In this document: positions 21,192 to 29,366 of the stretch, in pieces | Numbering within the stretch: position 1 is the stretch's first letter | How the letters are laid out: each line of letters opens with the position of its first letter | NCBI RefSeq assembly: GCF_034931045.1 | Contig: NZ_JAYGHH010000024.1 | Location: forward strand, 1 to 64,000 | Origin: Nodularia sp034931045 | GTDB taxonomy: Bacteria > Cyanobacteriota > Cyanobacteriia > Cyanobacteriales > Nostocaceae | Length of the DNA stretch: 64,000 nucleotides | Direction of reading: 5' to 3' | Position numbers and translations under genes: made by a program | Notes under the pieces: generated by a model | The model's input: only the letters and a program-made list of their open reading frames with translations | Told to the model about the DNA's origin: nothing | The model's database searches: none

Positions 21192-21607
21192 CGCCCACAT
21201 CTGGAAGCATTGATATATTTGGTTTTCAAGGTGCTGTTCCGTCAACCTAAAATGAATATAGCTTTTCAGCGATTGGGTTGTCAAGATAGATATTTTAAAA
21301 ATAGCTCAAAAGCATTGATAGCAAGGGTTTGGGGGTTTGCATCAACCTCGATTTAGGTGTGAGATGGTTCAAAACCAGATGAGGTAAGGATTTCAGGCGT
21401 AAAATTTTCAATGTTCAAAAAAACACCTACTGGTTAACGCTGAATGAACCAAAAATCCCTACTTCCAACCATAGCAAAAACAGCACTTAGATATATTTCT
21501 GTGCTTCTGACTCAAGCTACCATCGAAAATTATCCACGAGCGAACTGACAAATCAGCCCTTGCGCGATCGCCACCACCAGATTGAGACTAAACTACAGGG
21601 AGGTTCA
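21192..21607. promoter_or_regulatory. CRISPR leader region shared with the permease operon upstream region
   Basis: This 416-bp gene-free stretch lies between the right-hand end of the array and the first permease. By repeat polarity it is the leader side, where new spacers would be added. It is moderately AT-rich, carries the minus-strand promoter at 21255-21284, and must also hold the plus-strand promoter of the permease genes. A HIP1 site (GCGATCGC) lies near 21564. I saw no convincing plus-strand promoter. Confidence 0.6.
21255..21284 (-). promoter_or_regulatory. Predicted CRISPR array promoter
   Basis: On the minus strand there is a perfect TTGACA -35 box (21284-21279), 18 bp, then TATATT (21260-21255) as the -10 box. 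Transcription would begin near 21247, about 55 nt before the first repeat at 21191, and run through the whole array. Position and direction agree with the repeat polarity. This is inferred from sequence alone. Confidence 0.65.
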
Positions 21608-22519
21608 ATGGTGCGGCCAATTCGGAGACGGCGAATCAACCCCAGAGAGAATATTACCGAAACTTTGGCTGGGTATATCTTTATGATGCCCACAATATTG
21701 GTTTTGGGATGTTTTGTCATTCTACCCATAGTCTATGCCGTTTTTCTCTCCCTGCACAAAGTCCAACTTCTCGGCGGTATTGACTACGACTTCATCGGCT
21801 TTCGCAATTTTACCCGCTTAGTTGAAGATGAACGAGTGGGAATTGCTTTGAGAAATACAGCCGAATATGTCGCCATTGTTGTCCCAACTCAAACCATTTT
21901 AGCTTTATTACTGGCAGTAACCCTTAATTCTGGCATTCGGGGGAAAAACTCCTGGCGGATATTATTCTTTTTACCCACAGTCACATCCTCAGCCGTACTG
22001 ACGCTGATATTTATGTGGATTTATAACACCGATGGACTATTAAATCATGTTCTGGCTTTTCTGGGTTTGCCTACCTATAACTGGTTGGGTGATCCAGCCG
22101 TAGCACTCCGAGGCATTATGATTATGAATATTTGGTCAACCGCACCATTTTATATGGTGATTTACTTGGCAGCTTTGCAAGACATCCCCCAAAAACTCTA
22201 CGAAGCGGCGGAACTAGATGGGGCAAATTGGTGGCAACAGTTTATTTATATTACCATTCCTCTGCTCAAACCTGTGACTTTTTTTGTGGTGGCTATAGGA
22301 ATTATTGGGACTTTTCAACTTTTCGATCAGTCTTACATTTTCTCTGGTGGTACAGGTGGGCCGAACAACGCCACTTTGACTATGGTACTACTAATTTACC
22401 AGGCTGTATTTCGTAATTTACAGATGGGATATGCGGCTGCGATCGCCTTTTTGCTGGCCTTAATAATTATTGCTGTCACCTTGATTCAGCAGCGAATCTT
22501 TGGAGGCGAGAAAACATGA
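21608..22519 (+). CDS. Sugar ABC transporter permease (MalF/UgpA/LplB type)
   Basis: First of two inner-membrane permease subunits of a carbohydrate uptake transporter. The frame is open from TTG 21560, but ATG 21608 is preceded by AGGGAGG at 21597-21603, so I take it as the start (303 residues). Six hydrophobic segments are visible, starting with AGYIFMMPTILVLGCFVILPIVYAV cut into helix 1. The EAA loop that contacts the ATPase reads YEAAELDGANWWQQFIYIT-IPLLKP. The stop overlaps the start of the next permease (ATGA), showing translational coupling. The matching binding protein is most likely the one at 6210-7463. No ATP-binding subunit lies in the window, and a shared MsmK/UgpC-like ATPase elsewhere is the usual solution. 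Confidence 0.93.
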   Translation: MVRPIRRRRINPRENITETLAGYIFMMPTILVLGCFVILPIVYAVFLSLHKVQLLGGIDYDFIGFRNFTRLVEDERVGIALRNTAEYVAIVVPTQTILALLLAVTLNSGIRGKNSWRILFFLPTVTSSAVLTLIFMWIYNTDGLLNHVLAFLGLPTYNWLGDPAVALRGIMIMNIWSTAPFYMVIYLAALQDIPQKLYEAAELDGANWWQQFIYITIPLLKPVTFFVVAIGIIGTFQLFDQSYIFSGGTGGPNNATLTMVLLIYQAVFRNLQMGYAAAIAFLLALIIIAVTLIQQRIFGGEKT

Positions 22520-23352
22520 CCAATACTTCCCGCGTCCCTTGGCTAAAAGTCCTGTTATACTTTGTCTTGACCTTATATGCAATTATCACCTTAATTCCTT
22601 TCCTGTGGGCGCTTTCCGCATCATTTAAACCCTTACCAGAAATTATCAGTGGGGAATTAAATTTTTTCCCCCAAAATTTTACTCTTAATAATTACAGACA
22701 GATATTTGTGCAAGAACCGTTATTTTGGCGATGGTTTTTTAACAGTGTCTTCATAGCCGTTAGTGTTACCCTCTTAAATTTGCTATTCAATTCAATGGGT
22801 GGGTATGCTTTAGCTAGGTTGAATTTTGTTGGTAAACGCTTCTGGTTCTTCTTAATTTTGGCATTACTAGCAGTACCTACACAAATCACCCTCATTCCCA
22901 CATTCTTGATTTTGAAAGCCATTGGCTGGCTAAATTCCTACCAAGGCATGATTGTTCCTGCTATGGTTAATGCCACCTTCATTTTTATGATGCGGCAATT
23001 TTTTGTAAATTTTCCTAAAGAATTAGAAGAAGCGGGTCAATTAGATGGTTTAAATACTTTGGGAATTTTTCGGCATATTGTCTTACCTCTAGCCAAACCC
23101 GCCCTCGCAGCACAAGCGGTTTTTGTCTTCATGAGTAGTTGGAATAATTTTTTACTCCCCATCGTCATTTTATTTGATCCAGAGATGTTTACCCTACCCT
23201 TGGGCTTAAACAGCTTCAAAGGTCAATATATCAGCTATTGGAACTATATTATGGCTGCTTCGATGATGTTTACCTTACCAGCTTTAGGGATTTATGCCTT
23301 TTTTAACCGCTACTTTATTCAAGGTGCAACATTCACTGGAGGCAAAGGCTAA
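22516..23352 (+). CDS. Sugar ABC transporter permease (MalG/UgpE type)
   Basis: Second inner-membrane subunit, 278 residues, starting at an ATG that overlaps the previous stop by 4 nt. It has six hydrophobic helices and the EAA motif LEEAGQLDGLNTLGIFRHIVLPLAKP, which docks the ATPase. Typical of the MalG/UgpE half of family-1 carbohydrate importers, which pairs with the MalF-like protein just upstream. The stop at 23350-23352 is followed by 577 bp without a convincing gene, so no ATPase gene follows. Confidence 0.93.
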   Translation: MTNTSRVPWLKVLLYFVLTLYAIITLIPFLWALSASFKPLPEIISGELNFFPQNFTLNNYRQIFVQEPLFWRWFFNSVFIAVSVTLLNLLFNSMGGYALARLNFVGKRFWFFLILALLAVPTQITLIPTFLILKAIGWLNSYQGMIVPAMVNATFIFMMRQFFVNFPKELEEAGQLDGLNTLGIFRHIVLPLAKPALAAQAVFVFMSSWNNFLLPIVILFDPEMFTLPLGLNSFKGQYISYWNYIMAASMMFTLPALGIYAFFNRYFIQGATFTGGKG

Positions 23353-23929
23353 ATAGTTAAATGCAAATATTACATAATATTAAGTCTATATTGACGTATT
23401 AGCCGTTGATCCCCACCTGAACCGTAACCATATTTTGGGCAACAAATTGCACTCTGAACATGATATTGGTATTACAGTGACTCAATCTCTATCTGTCAGT
23501 TAATCACTATGATGGGTTTTGCAAACCTACTGAGCGCAGAGATAGCAGCAGACTACAGTATTTCTGTGGAAAGATGGCTTTCTCGGTGTAACCAACAGCA
23601 AAATTGCCAAAAAACGCCAAAAGGCCAATTTGGTAAAGATGCAAAGGCAATTATTTCCCACATATTGTCGGAAACATACCCAAAGGTCACTAGTACCGCT
23701 ACGCGGAAGTCGAAAATCAAAAGTCAAAAATCAAAAGTCAAAAGGCTTTGATTTGGGAATTTTGAAACTATTGGAAATAGTATGTCTATTTCCGTCGGCC
23801 TGTACTAAAAACTCAAAGAGTGAGACCTAAGTCAAGCTAATGGCAAAAAACCAGAGATGTCATTAGCAACATGGAGATTGAGCATCGCTTTATTAGCTGT
23901 GTTGAGCGTCAAAAATTTTAAGGGGAATC
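23353..23929. other. Intergenic region before psbV with one doubtful 80-codon frame
   Basis: An open frame at 23509-23751 would encode an 80-residue protein starting MMGFANLLSAEIAADYSI. Its last ~20 codons are made of a GTCAAAA/ATCAAAA heptamer repeat (23708-23745), and no Shine-Dalgarno precedes it, so I do not call it a gene with confidence. A CGCTACGCGGAAGTC motif of the kind dispersed in these genomes lies at 23697. The region just before psbV should hold its promoter. AAGGGG at 23919-23925 is the psbV ribosome-binding site. Confidence 0.4.
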
Positions 23930-24421
23930 ATGTTTAGAAGACTAATTGGCGTTGTTGTTGCTACCATCTTGCTGACATTTCAGTTGGTTGTCGGTAGCGC
24001 GACAGCATTAGAACTGGACGAAGCAATTAGAACAGTGCCATTAAATGACCAGGGTGATACTGTTGTACTCAGCCTTAAACAAGTAAAAGAAGGTAAACGC
24101 TTATTTCAATATGCTTGCGCCCAGTGTCATGCTGGCGGTGTTACCAAAACTAACCAAAACGTGGGACTAGAACCAGAATCTTTGGCACTAGCCACACCAA
24201 ACCGGAATAATATTGAAGGATTGGTGGACTACATGAAAAATCCTACTACCTATGACGGTGAAATTGAAATTTCTGAGTTACACCCCAGCATCAAGAGTGC
24301 AGATATTTTCACAGAAATGAGAATTTTCAACGACGAAGACTTAGAGGCTGTAGCTGGTCATATTCTTCTTCAGCCAAAAATAGTTGGTAACAAGTGGGGA
24401 GGCGGTAAAATATATTACTAA
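23930..24421 (+). CDS. psbV: Photosystem II extrinsic protein V (cytochrome c-550)
   Basis: Lumenal haem protein that stabilises the manganese cluster of photosystem II. The 163-residue precursor has a signal peptide cut after ATA at residue 26 (mature LELDEAIRTVPLN). The haem site is C63-A-Q-C66-H67, and the second axial ligand is H118 in SELHPSIKSAD, which is mature His92 as known for cytochrome c-550. The C-terminus GGGKIYY is also typical. ATG 23930 has AAGGGG a few bases upstream. It is directly followed by petE. The psbV-petE neighbourhood is also found in Anabaena sp. PCC 7120, which supports a Nostocales origin. Confidence 0.98.
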   Translation: MFRRLIGVVVATILLTFQLVVGSATALELDEAIRTVPLNDQGDTVVLSLKQVKEGKRLFQYACAQCHAGGVTKTNQNVGLEPESLALATPNRNNIEGLVDYMKNPTTYDGEIEISELHPSIKSADIFTEMRIFNDEDLEAVAGHILLQPKIVGNKWGGGKIYY

Positions 24422-24864
24422 ACTCTAGACAAATAACTAACCTGCTTTTATTACTCTGAAAAAATCAAATATTCGTAGGTTGGGTAGAGGTTTTGGGAAA
24501 CCCAACGAAACCAGCGATTGTTGGTCTTGGGTTTCCTTTAACTGACTGGAAACTAGTACCCTGGTGGAGTCAAAAGCCTTTATTTGTGGAGAAAAAAGGT
24601 TTGCTGTGGGGTTTATGCTAGGGATAACACATAAATTGTCCCTATTTGACGATTTTTAAAGCATCCTCTCAAAATTTAATATTTTACCCATAAATTCTTG
24701 AGTGTAATACGGACTAGTAATTTATCCTTAATTGCACAAGTAAAACTGATGATTTAGCCATAATCATTAAAAAAAAATTTTATCTATGACAGATTGTCAT
24801 ATTTTGGTGTTGATTGTATTTAAAATGGTAGAGGTGAAATAGAAACTATAGTTAGGAGAAAGCC
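24422..24864. other. psbV-petE intergenic region with hairpin
   Basis: A GTTGGGT (24479-24485) / ACCCAAC (24500-24506) inverted repeat lies about 60 bp after psbV, in a sequence resembling the GTAGGTTGGGTAGAGG repeat dispersed in many cyanobacterial genomes. It may act as the psbV terminator. The remainder is AT-rich and contains the petE promoter. No gene is seen. Confidence 0.5.
24794..24822 (+). promoter_or_regulatory. Candidate petE promoter
   Basis: TTGTCA (24794-24799), 17 bp, TATTTA (24817-24822) resembles a sigma-70-type promoter about 42 bp before the petE ATG. It would give a short leader containing the TAGGAGAAAG ribosome-binding site. petE is copper-induced in cyanobacteria, but I cannot identify the regulator's site here. 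Confidence 0.4.
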
Positions 24865-25284
24865 ATGAAATTGTTTGCTGCCAGCTGGCGACGTTTGACT
24901 CTATCGGTGTTAACAGTTCTTTTAGTTGTTAGCAGCTTTGTCGTTTTTACACCCAGCGCTTCAGCTGATACATACAAGATAAAACTGGGTAGTGACAAAG
25001 GACTGCTGGCTTTTGAACCCAAAAAATTGACAGTTAAACCAGGTGACACAATTGAGTGGGTGAACAACAAAGTTCCTCCCCATAACGTTGTATTCGACAA
25101 GGCGCTAAACCCCGCTAAGAGTGCTGATTTGGCAAAAAGTTTGTCTCACAAGCAACTGCTGATGAGTCCTGGTCAAAAACAAACAACCACAATTCCCGCA
25201 GACGCACCTGCTGGTGAATACACCTTCTATTGCGAACCTCACCGTGGTGCTGGTATGATCGGTAAATTAACTGTCGAAGGTTAA
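24865..25284 (+). CDS. petE: Plastocyanin
   Basis: Soluble lumenal blue-copper protein carrying electrons from cytochrome b6f to photosystem I or cytochrome oxidase. The 139-residue precursor has a signal peptide ending in ASA at residue 34, leaving a 105-residue mature protein, the usual cyanobacterial size. The copper ligands are H73 (VPPHNVVF), C123, H126 and M131 (FYCEPHRGAGM). TAGGAGAAAG just before ATG 24865 is a clear ribosome-binding site. It follows psbV on the same strand but 443 bp away, so it is probably transcribed on its own. Confidence 0.99.
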   Translation: MKLFAASWRRLTLSVLTVLLVVSSFVVFTPSASADTYKIKLGSDKGLLAFEPKKLTVKPGDTIEWVNNKVPPHNVVFDKALNPAKSADLAKSLSHKQLLMSPGQKQTTTIPADAPAGEYTFYCEPHRGAGMIGKLTVEG

Positions 25285-25453
25285 AGTTTGCTTTTGTGAG
25301 TTTTTCTGTGAATTAGCGAAAACTAGCAAGTTATACCCATAAAATGGGATGAATAGCGGTAATGAGTGTTATTCCCGGCGAGAACGTTGAAAGTTTTTGG
25401 CGATATACAAATAAACTTGTTACCGCTAATTTTAATTAACATTACCAAAATCT

Positions 25454-25834
25454 TCACTCCGTGGAAGCTCCCGGCTGTAAACGTGGGTTTTCTGACATTG
25501 ATTCTATTTGAGAAACTCTTTTCTCTAATTCCTGAACTTGTTGCTTCAATTCCACCACTAATGTCGCTAAACGCTTCAGCTTTTGTTCTTGTGGTGATAC
25601 GTTACGTTCAGCATCAGTTGACTGTGGTTGGGTAAGTGATGTTCTGGATGATGGAGATTTACCCATCTGACTTAGCTGGAATTCTACTCTGCTTAAACGC
25701 GATTCAATGCGATTGAAATCAGCTTGTAAATTATTAAATCTAGACTCTATTTGCTGTGATGCAACAGGTGGCGATAATAAGCCCAACCAAACGATAATTA
25801 CCACCACTACAGCTAGAACTAATCTGCGAAACAT
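25454..25834 (-). CDS. Hypothetical secreted or anchored coiled-coil protein (126 aa)
   Basis: The N-terminus MFRRLVLAVVVVIIVWLGLLSPPVASQQ is a signal peptide or membrane anchor. The rest is charged and heptad-like: FNNLQADFNRIESRLSRVEF and LATLVVELKQQVQELEKRVSQIE should form coiled coils, joined by a Ser/Thr/Gln-rich linker at residues 57-80. No enzymatic motif is present. It converges with petE and precedes the CIA30/SDR gene on the minus strand in map order, but transcription runs away from petE. The family is unknown to me, and periplasmic structural roles are possible but unproven. The start ATG at 25834 is the first Met of the signal peptide. Confidence 0.7.
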   Translation of the reverse strand: MFRRLVLAVVVVIIVWLGLLSPPVASQQIESRFNNLQADFNRIESRLSRVEFQLSQMGKSPSSRTSLTQPQSTDAERNVSPQEQKLKRLATLVVELKQQVQELEKRVSQIESMSENPRLQPGASTE

Positions 25835-25931
25835 TTTATTGACTCCTGCGATGGAGGTAGGAGATGGGAAACGATTTTTTACTTTTGATATTTATTTCCC
25901 CTGTCCCCTGTCTCTCTACCCCCTTGTTGCT

Positions 25932-27416
25932 TTATTGATCCGGCTGTAAGTTATAAAATAGCTGCTGCCAATTGATATAATGAGCAATCTTTTCTCCTGC
26001 TTTCACTTCTAAGGTGATATTATGAGCATTGGATTGTTGTAGCGATCGCACACACATTTCAGCTACATCATCACGGCTAATTTTGCCCCTAATATTATCG
26101 CCTTGTTCAAAGATTAATTCCTTACCACCGGTTTCCTCAGTTAAAGCACAAGGTCTAATAATTGTATAAGGAATTCCACTGGCTCTTAAACTATCTTCAC
26201 CTTTTAACTTCCAAGTTAAAATTCCTCCCAACTGGTCATTTAATCTTACTGCTGGCGGTTCTTCATCTAAATTAATCCCTGGTCTTCCCGGACGAGTTAC
26301 CCCGGCTGAACTAACAAGGACAAACTGCGGAAAAGTTTCCCCACCATAAGCCTTAATGGATTCTATTTGTAGAGCAAAATTACCGGGTGAAAACTTAGGA
26401 TTTAAAGCCCCATCATATTCAAATTTACTCAACATCAGTTGAAATGATGCAACTTTTCCAGCATCAATTGGCGGACAATCTTGTAAAACCTTAGCGCGAA
26501 ATACAGGAACTAAATCTTTAAAAGGAACGCGAACAGTTATCCAAGTATTATCTACAGTATCAAAGGAATAACTGTAACCCACTCCATCCCATTTTGGATC
26601 TGTCCGTAAAAATAGTTTATACCGTTGACCGTCACCTTTGACCCGCAGTTCTACACCTTCGTAAGCGGATAAGTTAAAAGGAGGTTCAAAATTCTTCGTT
26701 CTCACCGAAGCAAAGCCACCGGAGTTAGCCGTGGAAACATTACCAGCAAACACAGCCGTATTTTCTAATAATTGCAGATTACTGGCACTGACACCACCCA
26801 TAACTACATCATCCACCGCACCCCAAACATTTCTTAATTCCGCCGAGGGATTAGTAAAATCAAATATCAGTTTTTCATTAGCTGGAGGGAGATATTTAGC
26901 CGCAGCTTCCACCAAATTTTTCACACCTTGATATTCCACATTTTCGGGAGTATCACCGACAATTTCCGGCATATAAAATTTTACACCTTGATTGTATTTA
27001 GCTCTATCCGGTGTGTCGCCTTCCACTGGTTGGACACGGACTGAAGTGCAACAAACGACAGCTTGGATATTAGCCATCACCAGAGAATTTAAAGTTTCTG
27101 GTTTAGTGATATCCCCAGCTACTAAGTCAATATCATTACCAAGAATTGACCGGGCTTTATCAATATCTCGCACAAGGGCGCGAACTTTCTCACCTCGTTC
27201 CACAAGTCGCCTTACAACTCGTTTACCTACGCCACCCGTCGCACCCGCCACCAGTATTACACCCACATTTCTGCCTCCATTGGGTAGATTTTGATTATCA
27301 TTCGGACGACCTTGAATTAACTGCTGTACCCAGTTAAGCAAAGGAAATACCTCGAAATAGGTCAAGGTATCGATAAACCTACCTAAGTCCCACTGAGAAC
27401 GATTTTTGTCAGCCAC
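25932..27416 (-). CDS. NAD(P)-binding SDR-like protein with inserted CIA30 domain
   Basis: A 494-residue, two-domain protein. Residues about 52-130 form a Rossmann NAD(P)-binding unit (VILVAGATGGVGKRVV, RALVRDIDKARSIL, DLVAGDITKPETL) of the NmrA/YCF39-like atypical SDR class. Residues about 180-365 match the CIA30 domain named after the complex I assembly factor (FDFTNPSAELRNVWGAVDDVVMGG, GGFASVRTKNF, YKLFLRTDPKWDGVGYSYSF). The Rossmann part resumes at FVLVSSAGVTRPG and IPYTIIRPCALTEE. Proteins with this arrangement occur in cyanobacteria and plastids. Roles in assembly of photosynthetic or NDH complexes are suspected, not shown. It starts with GTG at 27416, and no strong ribosome-binding site is visible. 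Confidence 0.88.
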   Translation of the reverse strand: MADKNRSQWDLGRFIDTLTYFEVFPLLNWVQQLIQGRPNDNQNLPNGGRNVGVILVAGATGGVGKRVVRRLVERGEKVRALVRDIDKARSILGNDIDLVAGDITKPETLNSLVMANIQAVVCCTSVRVQPVEGDTPDRAKYNQGVKFYMPEIVGDTPENVEYQGVKNLVEAAAKYLPPANEKLIFDFTNPSAELRNVWGAVDDVVMGGVSASNLQLLENTAVFAGNVSTANSGGFASVRTKNFEPPFNLSAYEGVELRVKGDGQRYKLFLRTDPKWDGVGYSYSFDTVDNTWITVRVPFKDLVPVFRAKVLQDCPPIDAGKVASFQLMLSKFEYDGALNPKFSPGNFALQIESIKAYGGETFPQFVLVSSAGVTRPGRPGINLDEEPPAVRLNDQLGGILTWKLKGEDSLRASGIPYTIIRPCALTEETGGKELIFEQGDNIRGKISRDDVAEMCVRSLQQSNAHNITLEVKAGEKIAHYINWQQLFYNLQPDQ

Positions 27417-27682
27417 AATCGCGTCCTCATAATTTTTTTTCTGTTACATATATGATAACGAAACCAATTAAGAGGCAGGGGGGCAGGGAGCAGGGAGCAG
27501 GGGTGAGATGGAAATTACACTTATACTATCCTCTTTTTTTCCGACTCTGTGTACTCTGCGCCTCTGTGGTATGCGCTACGCGAACGTTATTTCCTAAAAC
27601 CTACCCAATTGCAAAACCGAATATTCCATCCTTTTGCTCAATCGCGTTAGGATACTCAAGAAATGTTCCTAATCAAACTATT

Positions 27683-28174
27683 ATGAGCAAAATTGAACAA
27701 GCTCAAGCTGAGTATGAAACTTTTCCTCAAACTGTTGAGAGTGTAATTATTAGCACGGTTAATCAAGCAGGTATACCCAATACTGGTTATACTCCTTTTG
27801 TGATGGATGATGCGAAAAATATTTATATCTACGTTAGTGGTTTAGCAATTCACACTCAAAATATCCATGTTAATCCTCGTGTGAGTGTCTTATTTATTGA
27901 GGATGAATCTAAAAGTGAGCAAATTTTTGCCCGTCGGCGGTTGAGTTTTGATTGTACAGCCACTTTGATAGAACGAGAAACTGAGACTTGGAATCAAATT
28001 GTTGCTCAATTTAAAGCCCGTTTTGGCGAACTGATTGAAGTTTTTCGGGGTTTACCAGACTTTCGGATTTTTCGGTTAACTCCTAGCGCTGGTCGTTTTG
28101 TGATTGGTTTTGGGACAGCTTATGAGATTAGTGGTGAACAACTCGATAAACTGGTTCATATTACAGGCAAATAA
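27683..28174 (+). CDS. Pyridoxamine 5'-phosphate oxidase-like / HugZ-type FMN-binding protein
   Basis: A 163-residue split-barrel protein. VESVIISTVNQAGIPNTGYTP, ALPF-like VMDDAKNIYIYVSGLAIHTQNI, NPRVSVLFIEDE and RRRLSFDCTATLI are the conserved strands that bind FMN or haem in the pyridoxamine-oxidase-like/HugZ family. The frame is open further 5' (from 27452), but that part reads through dispersed repeats (GCAGGGAGCAGGGAGCAGG and CTCTGCGCCTCTGTGG), so ATG 27683 is preferred. The following hydrolase gene begins 8 bp after the stop, indicating an operon. The cofactor and substrate cannot be assigned. HugZ members degrade haem, which would fit the ferrochelatase nearby only by suggestion. Confidence 0.82.
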   Translation: MSKIEQAQAEYETFPQTVESVIISTVNQAGIPNTGYTPFVMDDAKNIYIYVSGLAIHTQNIHVNPRVSVLFIEDESKSEQIFARRRLSFDCTATLIERETETWNQIVAQFKARFGELIEVFRGLPDFRIFRLTPSAGRFVIGFGTAYEISGEQLDKLVHITGK

Positions 28175-28181
28175 ATAATTT

Positions 28182-29078
28182 ATGCTTCAGTTTCAACCTC
28201 CCGGCTTTGGGCATAAAGTTATTCATACATCTCTAGGGGCGATGGTGTACTATACCCAAACCACTGCCCCTTGGTTAAATGCTGATACAGAAAATTTACC
28301 ACCTTTACTGTTTCTCCATAACTTCGGCGGTGGGGCTTCTGCGTTTGAATGGTCTAAGGTTTACCCAGCTTTTGCAGCTACGCACCGAATTTTAGCACCA
28401 GATTTAATTGGTTGGGGTGAATCGGCTCATCCAGTGCGAGACTATCAAATTAGGGATTATTTGCATACTATTCAGGAGTTTATCACTCAAACTTGCCGCC
28501 AACCAGTGACGGTGGTGGCTTCTTCTTTGACAGCTGCTTTGGCTATCCGTATGGCTATTAACCATCCTGATTTATTTCACAGTTTGTATTTAGTCTGTCC
28601 CTCTGGGTTTGATGATTTTGGCCAGGGGGCTGGACGCAGAATACCATTGCCAATTATTAATTCGCCCCTAGTGGATAATTTAATTTATGCTCTAGGCGCT
28701 GAAAATGAAATTGCTGTGAGAAATTTCTTGCAAAGCTTTCTGTTTGTTCAAGCCGGACGGGTTTCTCAAGAAATTGTGGATGCTTATTTAGTTTCTGCAC
28801 AACAGCCCAATGCTAAGTTTTCCGCTTTGGCCTTTTTGCGGGGAGACTTGTATTTTGATTTGAGTTTGTACATTCAGCAACTGCAAATTCCCACGGTGAT
28901 GTTTTGGGGCGAAAAGGCACAATTTACCAGCATCAAGTTAGGACGACGTTTAGCCAATCTGAATATCGGCGCAATTCGTGATTTTTATGCGATCGCAGAT
29001 ACAGGAATATTACCCCATCTCGAAACCCCGGAAGTTGTCATTGGTCTATTGCAACCCTATTTGACAGCTTGTTTGTAA
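28182..29078 (+). CDS. Alpha/beta hydrolase
   Basis: A 298-residue alpha/beta-fold hydrolase. LLFLHNFGGGASAFEW is the oxyanion-hole strand-loop, LAPDLIGWGESAH the next conserved block, and VTVVASSLTAALAIRMA the nucleophile elbow. The elbow reads A-x-S-x-T (S115) rather than G-x-S-x-G, which is seen in some cyanobacterial and plant members. A catalytic His candidate lies in DTGILPHLETPEVV near the C-terminus. It starts 8 bp after the preceding split-barrel gene, so the two are very likely co-transcribed. The substrate is unknown. Confidence 0.85.
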   Translation: MLQFQPPGFGHKVIHTSLGAMVYYTQTTAPWLNADTENLPPLLFLHNFGGGASAFEWSKVYPAFAATHRILAPDLIGWGESAHPVRDYQIRDYLHTIQEFITQTCRQPVTVVASSLTAALAIRMAINHPDLFHSLYLVCPSGFDDFGQGAGRRIPLPIINSPLVDNLIYALGAENEIAVRNFLQSFLFVQAGRVSQEIVDAYLVSAQQPNAKFSALAFLRGDLYFDLSLYIQQLQIPTVMFWGEKAQFTSIKLGRRLANLNIGAIRDFYAIADTGILPHLETPEVVIGLLQPYLTACL

Positions 29079-29366
29079 CAAAAAATCGCAATATATTACA
29101 TTTTATTTCTAAAATGTTGAAAATTACCTATCTTGATAATTGCTACAAAAATAGTCTAAAATTGAGGGAGATGAATTAAGTTTTAAGCATTGTAACGGCA
29201 ATTGTTGAACTAGGTAGCGCTGAAGCGCAACTACGAACTGGTAAGACCAATCTCTTAAGATTGTTGACATTTCGTGTTTGCTGACTATAAAGCTTTATAT
29301 TTAATAAAGATAATATATTGTTAACATTAGTAAAAAACCTGAAAAGATTGGGGGAAAATAAGTGCT

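Noticed and set aside
23509..23751. 80-codon frame between the permease and psbV
   Set aside because: No ribosome-binding site, and its 3' quarter is heptamer repeat sequence. Left as a note in the intergenic entry.
25366..25635. Plus-strand frame overlapping the coiled-coil gene at 25454-25834
   Set aside because: It is the antisense shadow of a frame with a proper signal peptide and coiled coils.
27452..27682. Longer start for the split-barrel FMN protein gene
   Set aside because: The extra 77 codons translate dispersed repeats (GGGAGCAGGGAGCAGG, CTCTGCGCCTCTGTGG) and do not resemble the family.
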